Shown here: positions 9,861 through 19,885 of the stretch, one piece after another
Position numbering within the stretch: the stretch's first letter is position 1
How the letters are laid out: every line of letters starts with the position of its first letter
NCBI RefSeq assembly: GCF_001653135.1
Contig: NZ_BDDS01000001.1
Span: forward strand, 186,001-250,000
Direction: 5' to 3'
DNA length: 64,000 nucleotides
DNA from: Pseudoalteromonas neustonica
GTDB taxonomy: Bacteria; Pseudomonadota; Gammaproteobacteria; Enterobacterales; Alteromonadaceae
Notes under the pieces: model-generated
Seen by the model: only the letters and a program-made list of their open reading frames with translations
The model's database searches: none
Told to the model about the DNA's origin: nothing
Position numbers and translations under genes: made by a program

Positions 9861-11438
9861 ATGAGCAAAGACATTCACGATTCACGAATTCTTATTTTAG
9901 ACTTTGGTTCGCAATACACGCAATTGATCGCCCGCCGTGTGCGAGAAATTGGTGTTTACTGTGAACTGTGGGCATGGGACGTAACGGAAGAGCAAATCCG
10001 TGAGTTCAATCCACAAGGTATCATCTTATCTGGTGGCCCTGAGTCAACAACGTTAGAAAACAGCCCGCGTGCCCCTGAATATGTATTTAATGCCGGTGTA
10101 CCCGTACTTGGTATTTGTTACGGCATGCAAACAATGGCGACTCAACTTGGCGGCAACGTTCATAGCTCTGATAAGAAAGAGTTTGGTTATGCGCAAGTTG
10201 AAAAAGTAGGCAATTGTGCATTATTTGATGCCATTGAAGACAGCATTACTGACGGCGGCGAAGGCATTCTAGATGTATGGATGAGCCACGGCGACAAAGT
10301 AATGGAAATCCCTGATACTTTCAAAACCACAGCTAAAACATCTACTTGCCCACATGCGGCAATGTCTAATGAAGAAAAACGTTTCTACGGCGTGCAGTTC
10401 CACCCTGAAGTAACACACACTCATCAAGGTCAGCGTTTATTAGAGCGCTTTGCTGTTGATATTTGTGGTTGTGAAAAATTATGGACTGCTGAAAAAATCA
10501 TTGATGACGCAATCGCGCGAATTAAAGAGACTGTTGGTGAAGATGAAGTCATATTAGGTTTATCAGGCGGTGTTGATTCATCGGTTGTAGCTATGCTTAT
10601 CCATCGCGCCATTGGCGACCGTTTAACCTGTGTATTTGTTGATAATGGTTTACTTCGTTTAAACGAAGGCCAACAAGTAATGGATATGTTCGGTAATAAA
10701 TTTGGCTTGAACATCATTAAAGTAGAAGCTGAAGAGTTATTTTTAGCGGACCTTGCTGGTAAATCTGATCCTGAAGATAAGCGTAAAGCCATTGGTCATA
10801 CGTTTATTAAGGTATTTGATAGCGAATCTAAAAAGCTTAAAAATGCTAAATGGTTAGGCCAAGGTACTATCTACCCAGATGTCATCGAATCAGCAGCATC
10901 AGCGACAGGTAAAGCACATGTGATCAAGTCTCACCACAATGTGGGTGGCTTACCGGATGATATGGAAATGGGCTTAGTGGAGCCATTACGTGAATTGTTT
11001 AAAGACGAAGTGCGTAAAATTGGTTTAGAGCTAGGTTTACCATACGACATGCTTTACCGTCATCCGTTCCCTGGGCCTGGTTTAGGTGTGCGCGTACTTG
11101 GTGAAATCAAAAAAGAATACTGTGATTTACTACGTCGTGCTGATGCTATCTTCATTGAAGAGCTACACAAAGCTGAGCTTTACCATAAAGTGAGCCAAGC
11201 GTTCACGGTATTCTTACCAGTTAAGTCGGTAGGGGTAATGGGTGATGCACGTAAGTACGATTGGGTTGTGTCGCTTCGTTGTGTAGAAACTATCGACTTT
11301 ATGACAGCGCGTTGGTCACATTTACCGTATGAGTTCTTAGGTCTGGTTTCAAACCGCATCATTAATGAAATCGACGGTATCTCACGTGTTGTTTACGATA
11401 TTTCAGGTAAACCACCTGCAACAATCGAATGGGAATAA
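9861..11438 (+). CDS. guaA: GMP synthase (glutamine-hydrolysing)
   Basis: Converts XMP, ATP and glutamine to GMP. The 525 residues show the class I glutamine amidotransferase domain first (nucleophile Cys86 in GICYGMQ, and the FHPEV His-Glu pair), then the ATP pyrophosphatase domain with the P-loop LSGGVDSS near residue 235, and the C-terminal dimerisation domain ending with the usual PPATIEWE. Second gene of the guaBA unit. A perfect palindromic terminator follows. Confidence 0.97.
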   Translation: MSKDIHDSRILILDFGSQYTQLIARRVREIGVYCELWAWDVTEEQIREFNPQGIILSGGPESTTLENSPRAPEYVFNAGVPVLGICYGMQTMATQLGGNVHSSDKKEFGYAQVEKVGNCALFDAIEDSITDGGEGILDVWMSHGDKVMEIPDTFKTTAKTSTCPHAAMSNEEKRFYGVQFHPEVTHTHQGQRLLERFAVDICGCEKLWTAEKIIDDAIARIKETVGEDEVILGLSGGVDSSVVAMLIHRAIGDRLTCVFVDNGLLRLNEGQQVMDMFGNKFGLNIIKVEAEELFLADLAGKSDPEDKRKAIGHTFIKVFDSESKKLKNAKWLGQGTIYPDVIESAASATGKAHVIKSHHNVGGLPDDMEMGLVEPLRELFKDEVRKIGLELGLPYDMLYRHPFPGPGLGVRVLGEIKKEYCDLLRRADAIFIEELHKAELYHKVSQAFTVFLPVKSVGVMGDARKYDWVVSLRCVETIDFMTARWSHLPYEFLGLVSNRIINEIDGISRVVYDISGKPPATIEWE

Positions 11439-11476
11439 TTAAAACTTAGTAGCAAACTAGTTTGATAATTGATTGT

Positions 11477-11520
11477 AAAACGGCGAATTAGCATGCTAAT
11501 TCGCCGTTTTGTTTATTTAA
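11477..11520 (+). terminator. Terminator after guaA
   Basis: A 34-bp perfect palindrome at 11477-11510, with arms starting AAAACGGCGAATTAG and a GCATGC centre, then T-rich sequence. Confidence 0.85.
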
Positions 11521-11552
11521 AAAGCAGTTGAACTAAAAGTGTAATTTTTTTC

Positions 11553-11580
11553 TTTACCTTTAGCGAAACTTCTCTATAAT
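11553..11580 (+). promoter_or_regulatory. Promoter of tRNA-Trp
   Basis: A perfect -10 TATAAT at 11575-11580 with a moderate -35 TTTACC at 11553-11558 (16-bp spacer). The GC-containing stretch TCGTCGC between the -10 and the tRNA is typical of stringently controlled stable RNA promoters. Confidence 0.6.
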
Positions 11581-11592
11581 TCGTCGCATTGC

Positions 11593-11669
11593 AGGGGCGT
11601 AGTTCCAATTGGTAGAACAGCGGTCTCCAAAACCGATGGTTGGGAGTTCGAGTCTCTCCGCCCCTGCCA
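11593..11669 (+). tRNA. tRNA-Trp (anticodon CCA)
   Basis: The acceptor arms AGGGGCG / CGCCCCT pair, the T arm has GAGTTCGAGTC around TTCGAGT, and the 3' CCA is encoded (11667-11669). The anticodon loop CTCCAAA places CCA at 11627-11629. It is very close to E. coli tRNA-Trp, with one extra base in the D loop. The first pair of the anticodon stem is G opposite A (11620 and 11636), a mismatch not seen in E. coli. It is a single tRNA, not part of a cluster. Confidence 0.96.
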
Positions 11670-11734
11670 TTTCTTCTTTACATCGTTTTTATTACTTCTT
11701 ATATTGTTCTTGTTTTTAAATCTACTGAGTTGTT

Positions 11735-12043
11735 ATGCATCCACGATACGCAGCTATTTTTGGTATAGAAAACCTTGAACTAAATCAACATTTTCGTCCA
11801 CAGTCTATTGTTGAGCAATTTCCTGATCAAACAATGACGGCACCACAGGTAACTCTAGAGTTAAATCAAAAGCTGTTAGCAGATCTAAATCGTGCTATTG
11901 CACCAGAGCAAATTAAGCACGTAGTGCAAAGTGATACGCTAGCATGGCATGAAGGCCAGCTGAGTTTACCAAATCAACAGCTTAGTGCTGATAATAAACG
12001 CGCGCTATGGGCGCTGATGAGCATACACCTTGATAACCTTTGA
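11735..12043 (+). CDS. holD: DNA polymerase III psi subunit (HolD-like)
   Basis: A 102-residue protein, shorter than E. coli HolD (137). The C-terminal part (GQLSLPNQQLSADNKRALWA) resembles the end of HolD, and its position directly before rimI with overlapping ends is the classic holD-rimI order. HolD joins the clamp loader to the chi subunit and so to SSB. The N-terminal region is poorly conserved across the family, so the call rests on the C-terminal similarity plus context. Its stop overlaps the rimI start by 14 bp, suggesting translational coupling. Confidence 0.7.
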   Translation: MHPRYAAIFGIENLELNQHFRPQSIVEQFPDQTMTAPQVTLELNQKLLADLNRAIAPEQIKHVVQSDTLAWHEGQLSLPNQQLSADNKRALWALMSIHLDNL

Positions 12044-12491
12044 ATCTGTTACTGAATCATCTATTGACGCGCTAATGCGTGTTGAGAGTGCATGTCACAG
12101 CCATCCGTGGACTGTTAACACAATGAAATCATGTTTAGCTGGGCGCTACTTTAATTTAGCCGCGTTTAGTGAACAGCAAATGATTGGTTTTTACATTGGT
12201 GAGAAAGCAGGACCTGACTTTACCTTAATGGATATTTGCGTAGCACCTGATTTTCAGGGGAAAGGCATAGCAAAGCAGTTACTTACAGCATTTATTGAAT
12301 ATGGCGAAAAGCACAACGCTGAAAACTTATTCTTAGAAGTACGCGAAACCAACACCCGTGCAATTAACTTGTATGAACGGGCAGGCTTTAGTGAGATGTC
12401 AGTACGTAAAAATTACTACCCAAGTGATGACCCAGCAAAAAATGGTCATGAAGATGCAATACTAATGGGGCTCACTTTACTCTTTGGGTGA
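12030..12491 (+). CDS. rimI: Ribosomal protein S18-alanine N-acetyltransferase
   Basis: A GNAT-family acetyltransferase of 153 residues that acetylates the N-terminal alanine of ribosomal protein S18. The acetyl-CoA-binding motif A is visible as DICVAPDFQGKGIAKQLL (about residues 68-86), followed by LEVRETNTRAINLYERAGF typical of RimI. The start is a TTG at 12030 inside the end of holD; no ATG gives a full-length domain. Its 3' end overlaps the end of the convergent hybrid kinase gene by 15 bp. Confidence 0.93.
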   Translation: MITFESVTESSIDALMRVESACHSHPWTVNTMKSCLAGRYFNLAAFSEQQMIGFYIGEKAGPDFTLMDICVAPDFQGKGIAKQLLTAFIEYGEKHNAENLFLEVRETNTRAINLYERAGFSEMSVRKNYYPSDDPAKNGHEDAILMGLTLLFG

Positions 12492-15161
12492 TTTAGCTTG
12501 TTGTATCGTATATTTAATTGCTTCAATTAAACTCAATGCCAAATAGTCACGACGACTATGATCGCGCCCTCGCAAGTTATCCTCAAGAGTCGCAGCACCA
12601 TGATGAATATTACTAAACCCAAAGCACCCAGCACTGCCTTTTAAGTTGTGTGCTAGTGCCCTGAGTTGATCCCATTCACCTGAATTATATAAATCCGTCA
12701 CTTCAACTAGGTAATCAGGTAGTTTAGAGCGATAGTTTTCATTTATCTGTTGAAACTTATCGCTGTTGAGCAAGCTATCCCATTTGCTTTGACTGTCTTT
12801 TTCTATGTGTAAATAACTAACGAGTACGCTTTCAAGCGCATCTTTGTCGATAGGTTTTGCTAGTGCTTCATCGCAACCTGCTTTGAGGTAGGTGTCAACA
12901 TCATGCTTCATTACATTCGCAGTAAGCGCAATAATAGGACCATCGTAAGCGGCGTGACGTAGCATTTGTGTGGCTTCTAAACCACCCATCACAGGCATTT
13001 GCATGTCCATAATAATGAGCTGATAGTCATTCACTAACGCCATTTCGACAGCTTCAGCTCCATTTTTTGCGATATCAGGCTCAAGCCCCCATGTTTGTAG
13101 TAATAACTTAATTAGCACTTGGTTATCAGGGTTATCTTCAGCAACAAGGATATTGGCATCAAAGCTATTAGCTGCAAAGGAAAGCTGCTGGTCTTTAGTG
13201 GGGGTTAGTTGCTCTATTGCTGTTAGCATTGCATGGGCATGCTCTGCATTTTCATCAAGGTGGCAGGCTATTTGAATGCAAAATCGACTGCCTTTACCCG
13301 GTTCACTTTCTAAATGAACATCACCGCCAAGTAATTGTGCTAAATTTTTGGAAATACATAACCCGAGACCAGTACCGCCAAAACGCCGCGTAGTCGTTGC
13401 ATCGGCTTGTTCAAATGGTTTAAAGACTCGTTCAACTTCATGCTCTGACATGCCAATGCCGGTATCTTCAATTGCAAATTCAATAAATTGTTTATCTTCG
13501 AGGTATTTAATATCGAGGGTTATTTGCCCTTGCTCAGTAAATTTTACGGCATTACTGGCAATATTAATCAGAATTTGCTTTAAGCGAGTCGCATCGCTAT
13601 AGATTGTTTGCGGTAAAGGTAATGTGTAATTTATTTCAAAAGTGAGCTGTTTCTCTTGCGCTAACGGGCGAATAATCGAATCTATATCATGGACTAATTC
13701 AACAACAGACAGCGGCTCACGTTCAACGGCTAGTTTTTCAGCTTCAATTTTTGATAAATCTAAAATATTATTAATTAGCTCAAGTAAGTGCTTTGAGTTA
13801 CGTAAAATCGTGCTTAAATGCAATTCATCATTAACTGCTTTTTTTGTATGTAGCAGTTGCTCTGTAAAACCCATAATCGCAGTTAGTGGTGTGCGAATTT
13901 CATGACTCATATTCGCTAAAAAACGGCTCTTTAATTGGTTGGCTTGTTCCGCTTGTGCAATAGCCCCTTCAAGCTGGCTATTCATTGTTTCAAGCGCTTT
14001 AGTACGGCTCTCAACTTTATCTTCAAGGTGGTGCTTGTATTCTTTTAATTCATCTTGATAATGACGGATTTGGTTGATCATATGATTAAAATCATTAAAT
14101 AAAACACCAACTTCATCATTGTTGTGTGCTGGTAAGTAAACTGATAAATCACCATCGCCAACGCGATGGCTCGCCGCACCTAGTTGCTCAATGGGATTGA
14201 GTAATAAGTTACGCACTACAATAAAAATAAGCAGTGGTAGCGTAACCACCGAAATAATTACAATTAAAGCTGTGATCAGGCTAATGGCTCTACCCGACTG
14301 ATAAAGCAGTGCTTTTGGGATAGTCGATACGTAATAATAACCGCCACTCATTTGCACGGCATAAATCATTCGTTCAACCTTATCGATACTGGAGAGCTCT
14401 ATGGTGGAGAGTTTACCTAAATCAGCTAATTCATGAATTTGTTTTAACTCATACTCACTGATGTAATTACCCCGTTTGTCATAATCTGAACTAAATAAAA
14501 TTTTACCGTCGTTAGTTAATAATAAATTAAGTGTGTTGTTATAGGGGGCTTCTAAAATACTGGTATTTAAAATTGACGGCTCAACATGAACAATAATAAA
14601 ACCTAATTGCTGAGGACGCTTTAAGTAATAATCAGCACTAAAAATACGTTGGATGAAATACAAGCTGGTGGTGCCATCTTTTTTTTGCACCATAAACTGT
14701 TGTTGGCCTAAATTACTTTGTAATACTTGATCGAAAAAAGGGTAGCTGTCAGGAGCTATATTTAAACTGCTAGAGTAATACGCGTCACTTTTACCATTTG
14801 GGGAAACTAAATTTACACTAATAATGTCTGGGTACGCTTCAGAATAACTGGCAAATACGTCCATTAATGCGCCCAAACGACGTGTGTAATTACCATTATA
14901 GCGAAGGTCGTCAGCGAGAAAGTCGCTTAAAACAGGGGAGGTTGACAGTAATTTTGTGGTGGAATGAAAGGAGTCAATGTAGTTGAACATTTTTTGCTGT
15001 TGTTGTTCTACAAAACGGCTCACGATAAGTTCAGCTTGTTTTTGTGTTGAACTAGTGACGTTAGTGAGCGTAAAGCCCCCTAAAAACAGTAACGGTAAGA
15101 TCACCAACGGCGTGATATACCATAATAATCGTATGCTTAGCTTACTGGTTTTCATGCCCAA
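12477..15161 (-). CDS. Hybrid sensor histidine kinase (sensor-HAMP-HisKA-HATPase-REC-HPt)
   Basis: An 894-residue inner-membrane phosphorelay kinase. In order: first membrane segment (about 12-32), a long periplasmic sensor resembling a double Cache domain (35-285), second membrane segment (292-318), HAMP, a coiled coil, HisKA with phospho-acceptor His420 in FLANMSHEIRTPL, HATPase with DTGIGM and GGTGLGL boxes, a receiver with VNDYQLIIMDMQMP, and a C-terminal HPt domain (AHNLKGSAG). The overall plan is BarA/EvgS-like but the partner is not encoded here. Start: a TTG at 15161 has GGAGG nine bases upstream; the next ATG (15155) is spaced less well. Confidence 0.92.
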   Translation of the reverse strand: MGMKTSKLSIRLLWYITPLVILPLLFLGGFTLTNVTSSTQKQAELIVSRFVEQQQQKMFNYIDSFHSTTKLLSTSPVLSDFLADDLRYNGNYTRRLGALMDVFASYSEAYPDIISVNLVSPNGKSDAYYSSSLNIAPDSYPFFDQVLQSNLGQQQFMVQKKDGTTSLYFIQRIFSADYYLKRPQQLGFIIVHVEPSILNTSILEAPYNNTLNLLLTNDGKILFSSDYDKRGNYISEYELKQIHELADLGKLSTIELSSIDKVERMIYAVQMSGGYYYVSTIPKALLYQSGRAISLITALIVIISVVTLPLLIFIVVRNLLLNPIEQLGAASHRVGDGDLSVYLPAHNNDEVGVLFNDFNHMINQIRHYQDELKEYKHHLEDKVESRTKALETMNSQLEGAIAQAEQANQLKSRFLANMSHEIRTPLTAIMGFTEQLLHTKKAVNDELHLSTILRNSKHLLELINNILDLSKIEAEKLAVEREPLSVVELVHDIDSIIRPLAQEKQLTFEINYTLPLPQTIYSDATRLKQILINIASNAVKFTEQGQITLDIKYLEDKQFIEFAIEDTGIGMSEHEVERVFKPFEQADATTTRRFGGTGLGLCISKNLAQLLGGDVHLESEPGKGSRFCIQIACHLDENAEHAHAMLTAIEQLTPTKDQQLSFAANSFDANILVAEDNPDNQVLIKLLLQTWGLEPDIAKNGAEAVEMALVNDYQLIIMDMQMPVMGGLEATQMLRHAAYDGPIIALTANVMKHDVDTYLKAGCDEALAKPIDKDALESVLVSYLHIEKDSQSKWDSLLNSDKFQQINENYRSKLPDYLVEVTDLYNSGEWDQLRALAHNLKGSAGCFGFSNIHHGAATLEDNLRGRDHSRRDYLALSLIEAIKYTIQQAKSPKE

Positions 15162-15317
15162 ACAAAATATCCTCCATGTAATCCATCAATAGTATGCGCT
15201 AGTGTAAAATTACACAAGTTTAGCGCGTTGACTGCACCTACGTGCTTGGTGCAATTTGAAACAAAGTTATCAGCTAATTACTTACAATCGTTGCTTTTTT
15301 GGCTAAGGTAAACAAGG

Positions 15318-15323
15318 TATAAT
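15318..15323 (+). promoter_or_regulatory. -10 box of probable prfC promoter
   Basis: A perfect TATAAT about 95 bp before prfC. The -35 region is only T-rich (TTTTTT at 17 bp spacing), so the assignment is tentative. Confidence 0.4.
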
Positions 15324-15417
15324 GCGGGTAATTCTATTTTATATTTACAGTGCGCAAAAAAGACCTTTGCTTAGGTTTGTTTTTAGTTGCGCCTTGTTCT
15401 GACTTAAAGCGGCTTAC

Positions 15418-17001
15418 ATGTCTAATTTATTAAACGAAATCAATACGCGACGTACGTTCGCAATCATCTCGCATCCAGATGCGGGTAAAACGACCATCAC
15501 TGAAAAAGTGTTGTTGTTCGGACAAGCAATTCAAAAAGCCGGTACGGTAAAGGGTCGCGGTTCAAATCAACATGCTAAATCTGACTGGATGGAGATGGAA
15601 AAAGAGCGTGGTATCTCTGTAACCACTTCTGTAATGCAATTTCCGTTTAATAAAGCACTTGTTAATTTACTTGATACCCCAGGGCACGAAGACTTCTCTG
15701 AAGATACTTATCGTACCTTAACGGCTGTGGATTCATGTTTAATGGTTATCGATGCAGCTAAAGGTGTTGAAGCCCGAACTCGTAAATTAATGGAAGTAAC
15801 ACGTCTTCGTACCACGCCAATTGTTACCTTTATGAATAAATGTGACCGCGACATCCGTGATCCTATGGAGTTACTTGATGAAGTTGAAACAGAGCTAAAT
15901 ATTGCGTGCGCACCTATTACATGGCCGATTGGCTGCGGTAAAGAGTTTAAAGGTGTTTATCATATTCATCGTGGCGAAACCTTGTTATATAAAACAGGGC
16001 AAGGTCATATGATTCAAGAAGTGCGCAGTATTAAAGGGCTAGATAACCCCGAACTTGATGATGCAATTGGTGAAGAGTTAGCTGCGCAATTGCGCGATGA
16101 ACTTGAGCTTGTGATTGGTGCATCAAATGAGTTTGATTTAGATCTTTTCTTAGCCGGTGAATTATCACCTGTGTATTTTGGTACAGCACTTGGTAACTTT
16201 GGTGTTGATCATGTTTTGACAGGTCTGACTGAATGGGCACCAACGCCATTGCCGCGCGAAACGGAAGACCGCACAGTTGTTGCAAGTGAAGAAAACTTCA
16301 CAGGTTTTGTATTTAAAATTCAAGCAAACATGGATCCAAAACACCGCGACCGTATTGCATTCATGCGTATTGTATCGGGTAAATACAGCCAAGGCATGAA
16401 AATGAATCATGTGCGTATAGGTAAGCAGGTAAGCATTTCAGATGCCGTAACTTTTATGGCAGGTGACCGTGAGCGTGCAGCTGACGCCTACGCTGGTGAC
16501 ATCATTGGCCTACATAACCACGGTACGATTCAAATTGGTGATACTTTCACACAAGGTGAAAAACTTAAATTTACTGGTATACCAAACTTTGCACCAGAGT
16601 TATTCCGTCGTATTCGTCTGCGCGATCCATTAAAGCAAAAGCAATTATTAAAAGGCTTAGTGCAGCTATCTGAAGAAGGTGCAGTACAAGTATTTAGACC
16701 TCTCATTAATAACGATTTAATTGTTGGTGCTGTAGGTATATTGCAGTTTGATGTAGTAGTAGCGCGTTTAAAAGCCGAATACAACGTTGATGCTATTTAC
16801 GAAAGTGTTAATGTAAATACGGCTCGTTGGGTGAGTTGTGATGATGTTAAAAAGTTTGAAGACTTTAAGCGTAAATGTGAAAGCAACCTAGCGCTAGATG
16901 GTGGCGATAATTTAACTTACATTGCCCCAAGTCGTGTAAATCTTAACTTATCGACTGAACGCTACCCAGAAGTGACGTTTAACCACACGCGTGAAAACTA
17001 A
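15418..17001 (+). CDS. prfC: Peptide chain release factor 3
   Basis: A GTPase that removes RF1/RF2 from the ribosome after termination. The 527 residues match the usual length (E. coli 529). The G1 P-loop HPDAGKTT, the G2 region [10 protein letters not shown]3 DTPGHEDF and G4 NKCDRD are all visible in the first 150 residues, followed by EF-Tu-like domain II and the RF3-specific C-terminal domain. It is followed 54 bp later by argS on the same strand. Confidence 0.97.
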   Translation: MSNLLNEINTRRTFAIISHPDAGKTTITEKVLLFGQAIQKAGTVKGRGSNQHAKSDWMEMEKERGISVTTSVMQFPFNKALVNLLDTPGHEDFSEDTYRTLTAVDSCLMVIDAAKGVEARTRKLMEVTRLRTTPIVTFMNKCDRDIRDPMELLDEVETELNIACAPITWPIGCGKEFKGVYHIHRGETLLYKTGQGHMIQEVRSIKGLDNPELDDAIGEELAAQLRDELELVIGASNEFDLDLFLAGELSPVYFGTALGNFGVDHVLTGLTEWAPTPLPRETEDRTVVASEENFTGFVFKIQANMDPKHRDRIAFMRIVSGKYSQGMKMNHVRIGKQVSISDAVTFMAGDRERAADAYAGDIIGLHNHGTIQIGDTFTQGEKLKFTGIPNFAPELFRRIRLRDPLKQKQLLKGLVQLSEEGAVQVFRPLINNDLIVGAVGILQFDVVVARLKAEYNVDAIYESVNVNTARWVSCDDVKKFEDFKRKCESNLALDGGDNLTYIAPSRVNLNLSTERYPEVTFNHTREN

Positions 17002-17055
17002 ACAAAAATTCAATTTAAAGCCTGCAATAGCGGGCTGGTAAAGGTAATAAATTAC

Positions 17056-18798
17056 ATGAACATTCGTACGCTATTGATTGAAAAAGCCATCGCGGCAATG
17101 ACGGGGGCAGGCTTACCTGCAGATACCAACCCTGCAGTCACACAAAGCACCCGCCCACAATTTGGTGATTACCAAATCAATGGTGCAATGGGCGCAGCTA
17201 AAAAAATGAAAAGCAACCCGCGCGAGCTTGCACAAAAAATAATAGATCATTTAGATGTAAGTGATATTGCAGAAAAAACGGAGATCGCGGGTCCTGGTTT
17301 TATTAATATTCACTTAAAGCCTGAGTTTTTAGCGCAAAGTTTAAAAGCGGCAAATCAAGATGAAAAACTGGCTGTTGCAGAGCATGCACAGCCACAAAAA
17401 GTTGTGGTTGATTACTCATCTCCTAACTTAGCTAAAGAAATGCACGTAGGGCATTTACGTTCAACGATCATTGGTGATGCAGTAGTACGTGCGCTTGAGT
17501 TTCGTGGTGACACTGTTATTCGCCAAAATCACATGGGCGATTGGGGTACGCAGTTTGGTATGTTGATTGCGCATTTAGAAGATCAAATAAGCCAAGGTGT
17601 TGATCTTGATACTGTTGCGTTAGCTGATTTAGAAACTTTCTATCGCGATGCTAAAAAGCGTTTTGACGACGAAGAAGGTTTTGCTGATAAAGCCCGTGAC
17701 TACGTAGTAAAACTACAAGGCGGCGACGCTCATTGTGAAAAACTGTGGAAGCTGTTTATCGCAACATCTGTAAAGCATTCTGAAGAAGTTTATAAACGCT
17801 TAAATGTAACGCTTACGCCAGACGATATAATGGCTGAAAGCGCTTATAACAGTGAGCTTAATAACATTATTGCGTTATTAAAAGATAAAAATATTGCGGT
17901 TGAGTCACAAGGCGCACAGGTAGTTTTTTTAGATGAGCTGGCAAATAAAGATGGTGAGCCATCTGTATTTATCGTACAAAAATCAGGTGGCGGTTTCTTA
18001 TACGCAACCACCGATTTAGCAGCTTGTGATTACCGTTCAAACAAGTTGGGTGCAGCACGTATCCTAATTTTTGTTGATGCACGCCAAAGCTTACACTTTA
18101 ATCAAGTAGAGCTTACAGCACGCAAAGCCGGTTTACTTCGTGATGAGACTAGCTACGAATTTTGCCCTTTCGGCACCATGATGGGTGAAGATGGCAAACC
18201 ATTTAAAACCCGTACTGGTGGCACAGTAAAATTAGCCGATTTACTTGAAGAATCAATTGTTCGTGCAACAGCAAAACTTGCTGAGCGTGAATCAGATTTA
18301 AGCGACGCTGAGCGCAGTGAAATTGCCCGTAAAGTTGGTATTGGCGCAGTTAAATACGCTGATTTATCTAAAAATCGTACCAGTGATTATATTTTCAACT
18401 GGGATACCATGCTCAGCTTTGAAGGCGCAACTGCACCTTACTTACAATACGCTTATACTCGCGTACGTAGCATTTTCCGTAAATCAGGTGTAGATGCTGC
18501 AAACCTAAATGCTGAAATAGCCATTGTTGAGCAGCAAGAAAAAGCCCTAGCACTTAAATTGCTACAATTAGAAGAAGTGCTTGATCAAATGATCAATGAG
18601 GCAACACCGCACGTATTGTGTAGTTACTTATACGAACTTGCTAGCCTATACATGACATTCTATGAAGCCTGCCCAGTACTTAAAGAAGGTGTAGAGCCAA
18701 GTGTACGCGACAGCCGTTTAGTGTTGTGTAATTTAGTGGCAGATACACTGCGTACAGGGTTGGATCTGTTAGGTATCGAAGTCATGGAGCAAATGTAA
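17056..18798 (+). CDS. argS: Arginyl-tRNA synthetase
   Basis: Class I aminoacyl-tRNA synthetase of 580 residues (E. coli 577). An N-terminal additional domain (1-110) recognises the tRNA D loop; the HIGH-type signature appears as [15 protein letters not shown] near residue 127, and the KMSKS position is replaced by the [10 protein letters not shown] loop typical of bacterial ArgRS. The C-terminal DALR anticodon-binding domain covers about 455-580. It follows prfC closely and may share its transcript. Downstream lie hairpin repeats and no classic terminator. Confidence 0.97.
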   Translation: MNIRTLLIEKAIAAMTGAGLPADTNPAVTQSTRPQFGDYQINGAMGAAKKMKSNPRELAQKIIDHLDVSDIAEKTEIAGPGFINIHLKPEFLAQSLKAANQDEKLAVAEHAQPQKVVVDYSSPNLAKEMHVGHLRSTIIGDAVVRALEFRGDTVIRQNHMGDWGTQFGMLIAHLEDQISQGVDLDTVALADLETFYRDAKKRFDDEEGFADKARDYVVKLQGGDAHCEKLWKLFIATSVKHSEEVYKRLNVTLTPDDIMAESAYNSELNNIIALLKDKNIAVESQGAQVVFLDELANKDGEPSVFIVQKSGGGFLYATTDLAACDYRSNKLGAARILIFVDARQSLHFNQVELTARKAGLLRDETSYEFCPFGTMMGEDGKPFKTRTGGTVKLADLLEESIVRATAKLAERESDLSDAERSEIARKVGIGAVKYADLSKNRTSDYIFNWDTMLSFEGATAPYLQYAYTRVRSIFRKSGVDAANLNAEIAIVEQQEKALALKLLQLEEVLDQMINEATPHVLCSYLYELASLYMTFYEACPVLKEGVEPSVRDSRLVLCNLVADTLRTGLDLLGIEVMEQM

Positions 18799-18836
18799 CC
18801 ACCGTCGTATTTTAACCTAATACTGCGTTGTCCACT

Positions 18837-18884
18837 CGATTGACCCTAATTACATACAACACGTATGCTCATAGGGCTCAATCG
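18837..18884. repeat. Hairpin repeat enclosing ACATACAA..ACGTATGCTC, copy 1
   Basis: A stem of CGATTGA-CCCTA paired with TAGGG-(C)-TCAATCG encloses TACATACAACACGTATGCTC, which itself can fold through CATAC/GTATG. Weaker pairing continues outward to about 18811-18912. It lies just after argS. A related hairpin follows at 18966-19004. Confidence 0.7.
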
Positions 18885-18965
18885 AATGTCCGCCTTGTTT
18901 TAGGCTAAATTACTTAGGTGGATTCTGCTGCTTGTAGGTTGGGTTGAGTGTTACGAAACCCAAAA

Positions 18966-19004
18966 ATGCTAAGTCACATACAAAATACGTATGCTCCTTG
19001 GCAT
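18966..19004. repeat. Hairpin repeat enclosing ACATACAA..ACGTATGCTC, copy 2
   Basis: Stem ATGCTAAG / CTTGGCAT (one wobble pair) around CACATACAAAATACGTATGCTC. The inner sequence is nearly the same as copy 1 but the stem bases are completely different and still pair. Confidence 0.65.
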
Positions 19005-19051
19005 AAATAAACTCATTGCCTTGCTAGCGCTCCTACACTTGCAGATAATTT

Positions 19052-19099
19052 TAGGTGCTAGGTGCTAGGTGCTAGGTGCTAGGTGCTAGGTGCTAGGTG
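19052..19099. repeat. Heptanucleotide tandem repeat TAGGTGC, about 6.9 copies
   Basis: Perfect 7-bp repeat units from 19052; the seventh unit is cut after six bases. It is separated by 34 bp from a second heptamer array and lies upstream of pdxH. Confidence 0.97.
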
Positions 19100-19133
19100 T
19101 AGCTTGACACTGAGCTGCAATTGCTTAATTTTG

Positions 19134-19226
19134 TAGCTGATAGCTGATAGCTGATAGCTGATAGCTGATAGCTGATAGCTGATAGCTGATAGCTGATAGC
19201 TGATAGCTGATAGCTGATAGCTGATA
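19134..19226. repeat. Heptanucleotide tandem repeat TAGCTGA, 13.3 copies
   Basis: Thirteen perfect 7-bp units plus two bases, ending only 14 bp before the pdxH start codon and directly abutting its ribosome binding site (AAGAAGGA). On the forward strand every frame meets TAG and TGA; the reverse strand is open in all frames and would spell a periodic SAISYQL peptide, which I take to be an accident. Copy-number change would alter the pdxH 5' leader. Confidence 0.98.
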
Positions 19227-19240
19227 AAGAAGGATTTGAT

Positions 19241-19879
19241 ATGAAACTCGAAGATATTCGTCGTGAATACTTACAAGATGGTTTAAGCGAAGATAACTTG
19301 CTTGATTGTCCATTTAAACAGTTTGAAAAGTGGCTCGATAATGCTGTAACGGCTAATTTATCAGATCCTACAGCTATGGTCGTGGCGACGGTTGATGAAA
19401 CAGGGCAACCATCGCAACGCATTGTATTGTTAAAGCATCTTGATGATGACGGTTTTGTATTTTTTACCAATACCGGCTCACGTAAAGCACAAGAGCTAAA
19501 AGGTAATAACAAAATATCATTGCATTTCCCGTGGCACACCATGGAACGCCAAGTGATTGTATACGGTGAAGCTAAACCATTGCCAACCGCAGCGGTTGCC
19601 AAGTACTTTTTATCACGCCCTAAAGAGAGTCAGCTTGCTGCATGGGCGTCTGCACAAAGTCGGCCTGTGTCATCACGAAAAGTATTAATGGAAACCTTTG
19701 CGAATATGAAAAATAAATTTGCGAAAGGTCAGATCCCTTTACCTGATTTTTGGGGCGGATACTGTGTTGTGCCAACTAAAATAGAGTTTTGGCAAGGCGG
19801 GGCGCATCGCTTGCACGATCGCTTTATGTATCAACGCCAAGCTGACAACAGCTGGCAAGTAACGCGTTTAAACCCATAA
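19241..19879 (+). CDS. pdxH: Pyridoxamine/pyridoxine 5'-phosphate oxidase
   Basis: FMN enzyme that makes pyridoxal 5'-phosphate, the final step of vitamin B6 synthesis and salvage. The 212 residues (E. coli 218) show the split-barrel fold with the FMN-binding segments [20 protein letters not shown] and SRKAQEL, and the signature near the C-terminus [17 protein letters not shown]. The ATG has a good SD. A heptamer microsatellite sits immediately upstream. tatD follows after 6 bp, so the two are probably cotranscribed. Confidence 0.97.
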   Translation: MKLEDIRREYLQDGLSEDNLLDCPFKQFEKWLDNAVTANLSDPTAMVVATVDETGQPSQRIVLLKHLDDDGFVFFTNTGSRKAQELKGNNKISLHFPWHTMERQVIVYGEAKPLPTAAVAKYFLSRPKESQLAAWASAQSRPVSSRKVLMETFANMKNKFAKGQIPLPDFWGGYCVVPTKIEFWQGGAHRLHDRFMYQRQADNSWQVTRLNP

Positions 19880-19885
19880 CCAGTT

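Noticed and set aside
17002..17055. Terminator between prfC and argS
   Set aside because: AGCCTGC/GCGGGCT can pair but no T run follows; more likely cotranscribed.
19052..19226. CRISPR-like array
   Set aside because: Units are 7 bp without spacers; it is a simple microsatellite.
19093..19602. Minus-strand open frame of 169 codons spelling repeated SAISYQL and running antisense to pdxH
   Set aside because: It is open only because the reverse of the TAGCTGA heptamer has no stop in any frame; the rest is antisense to a certain gene.
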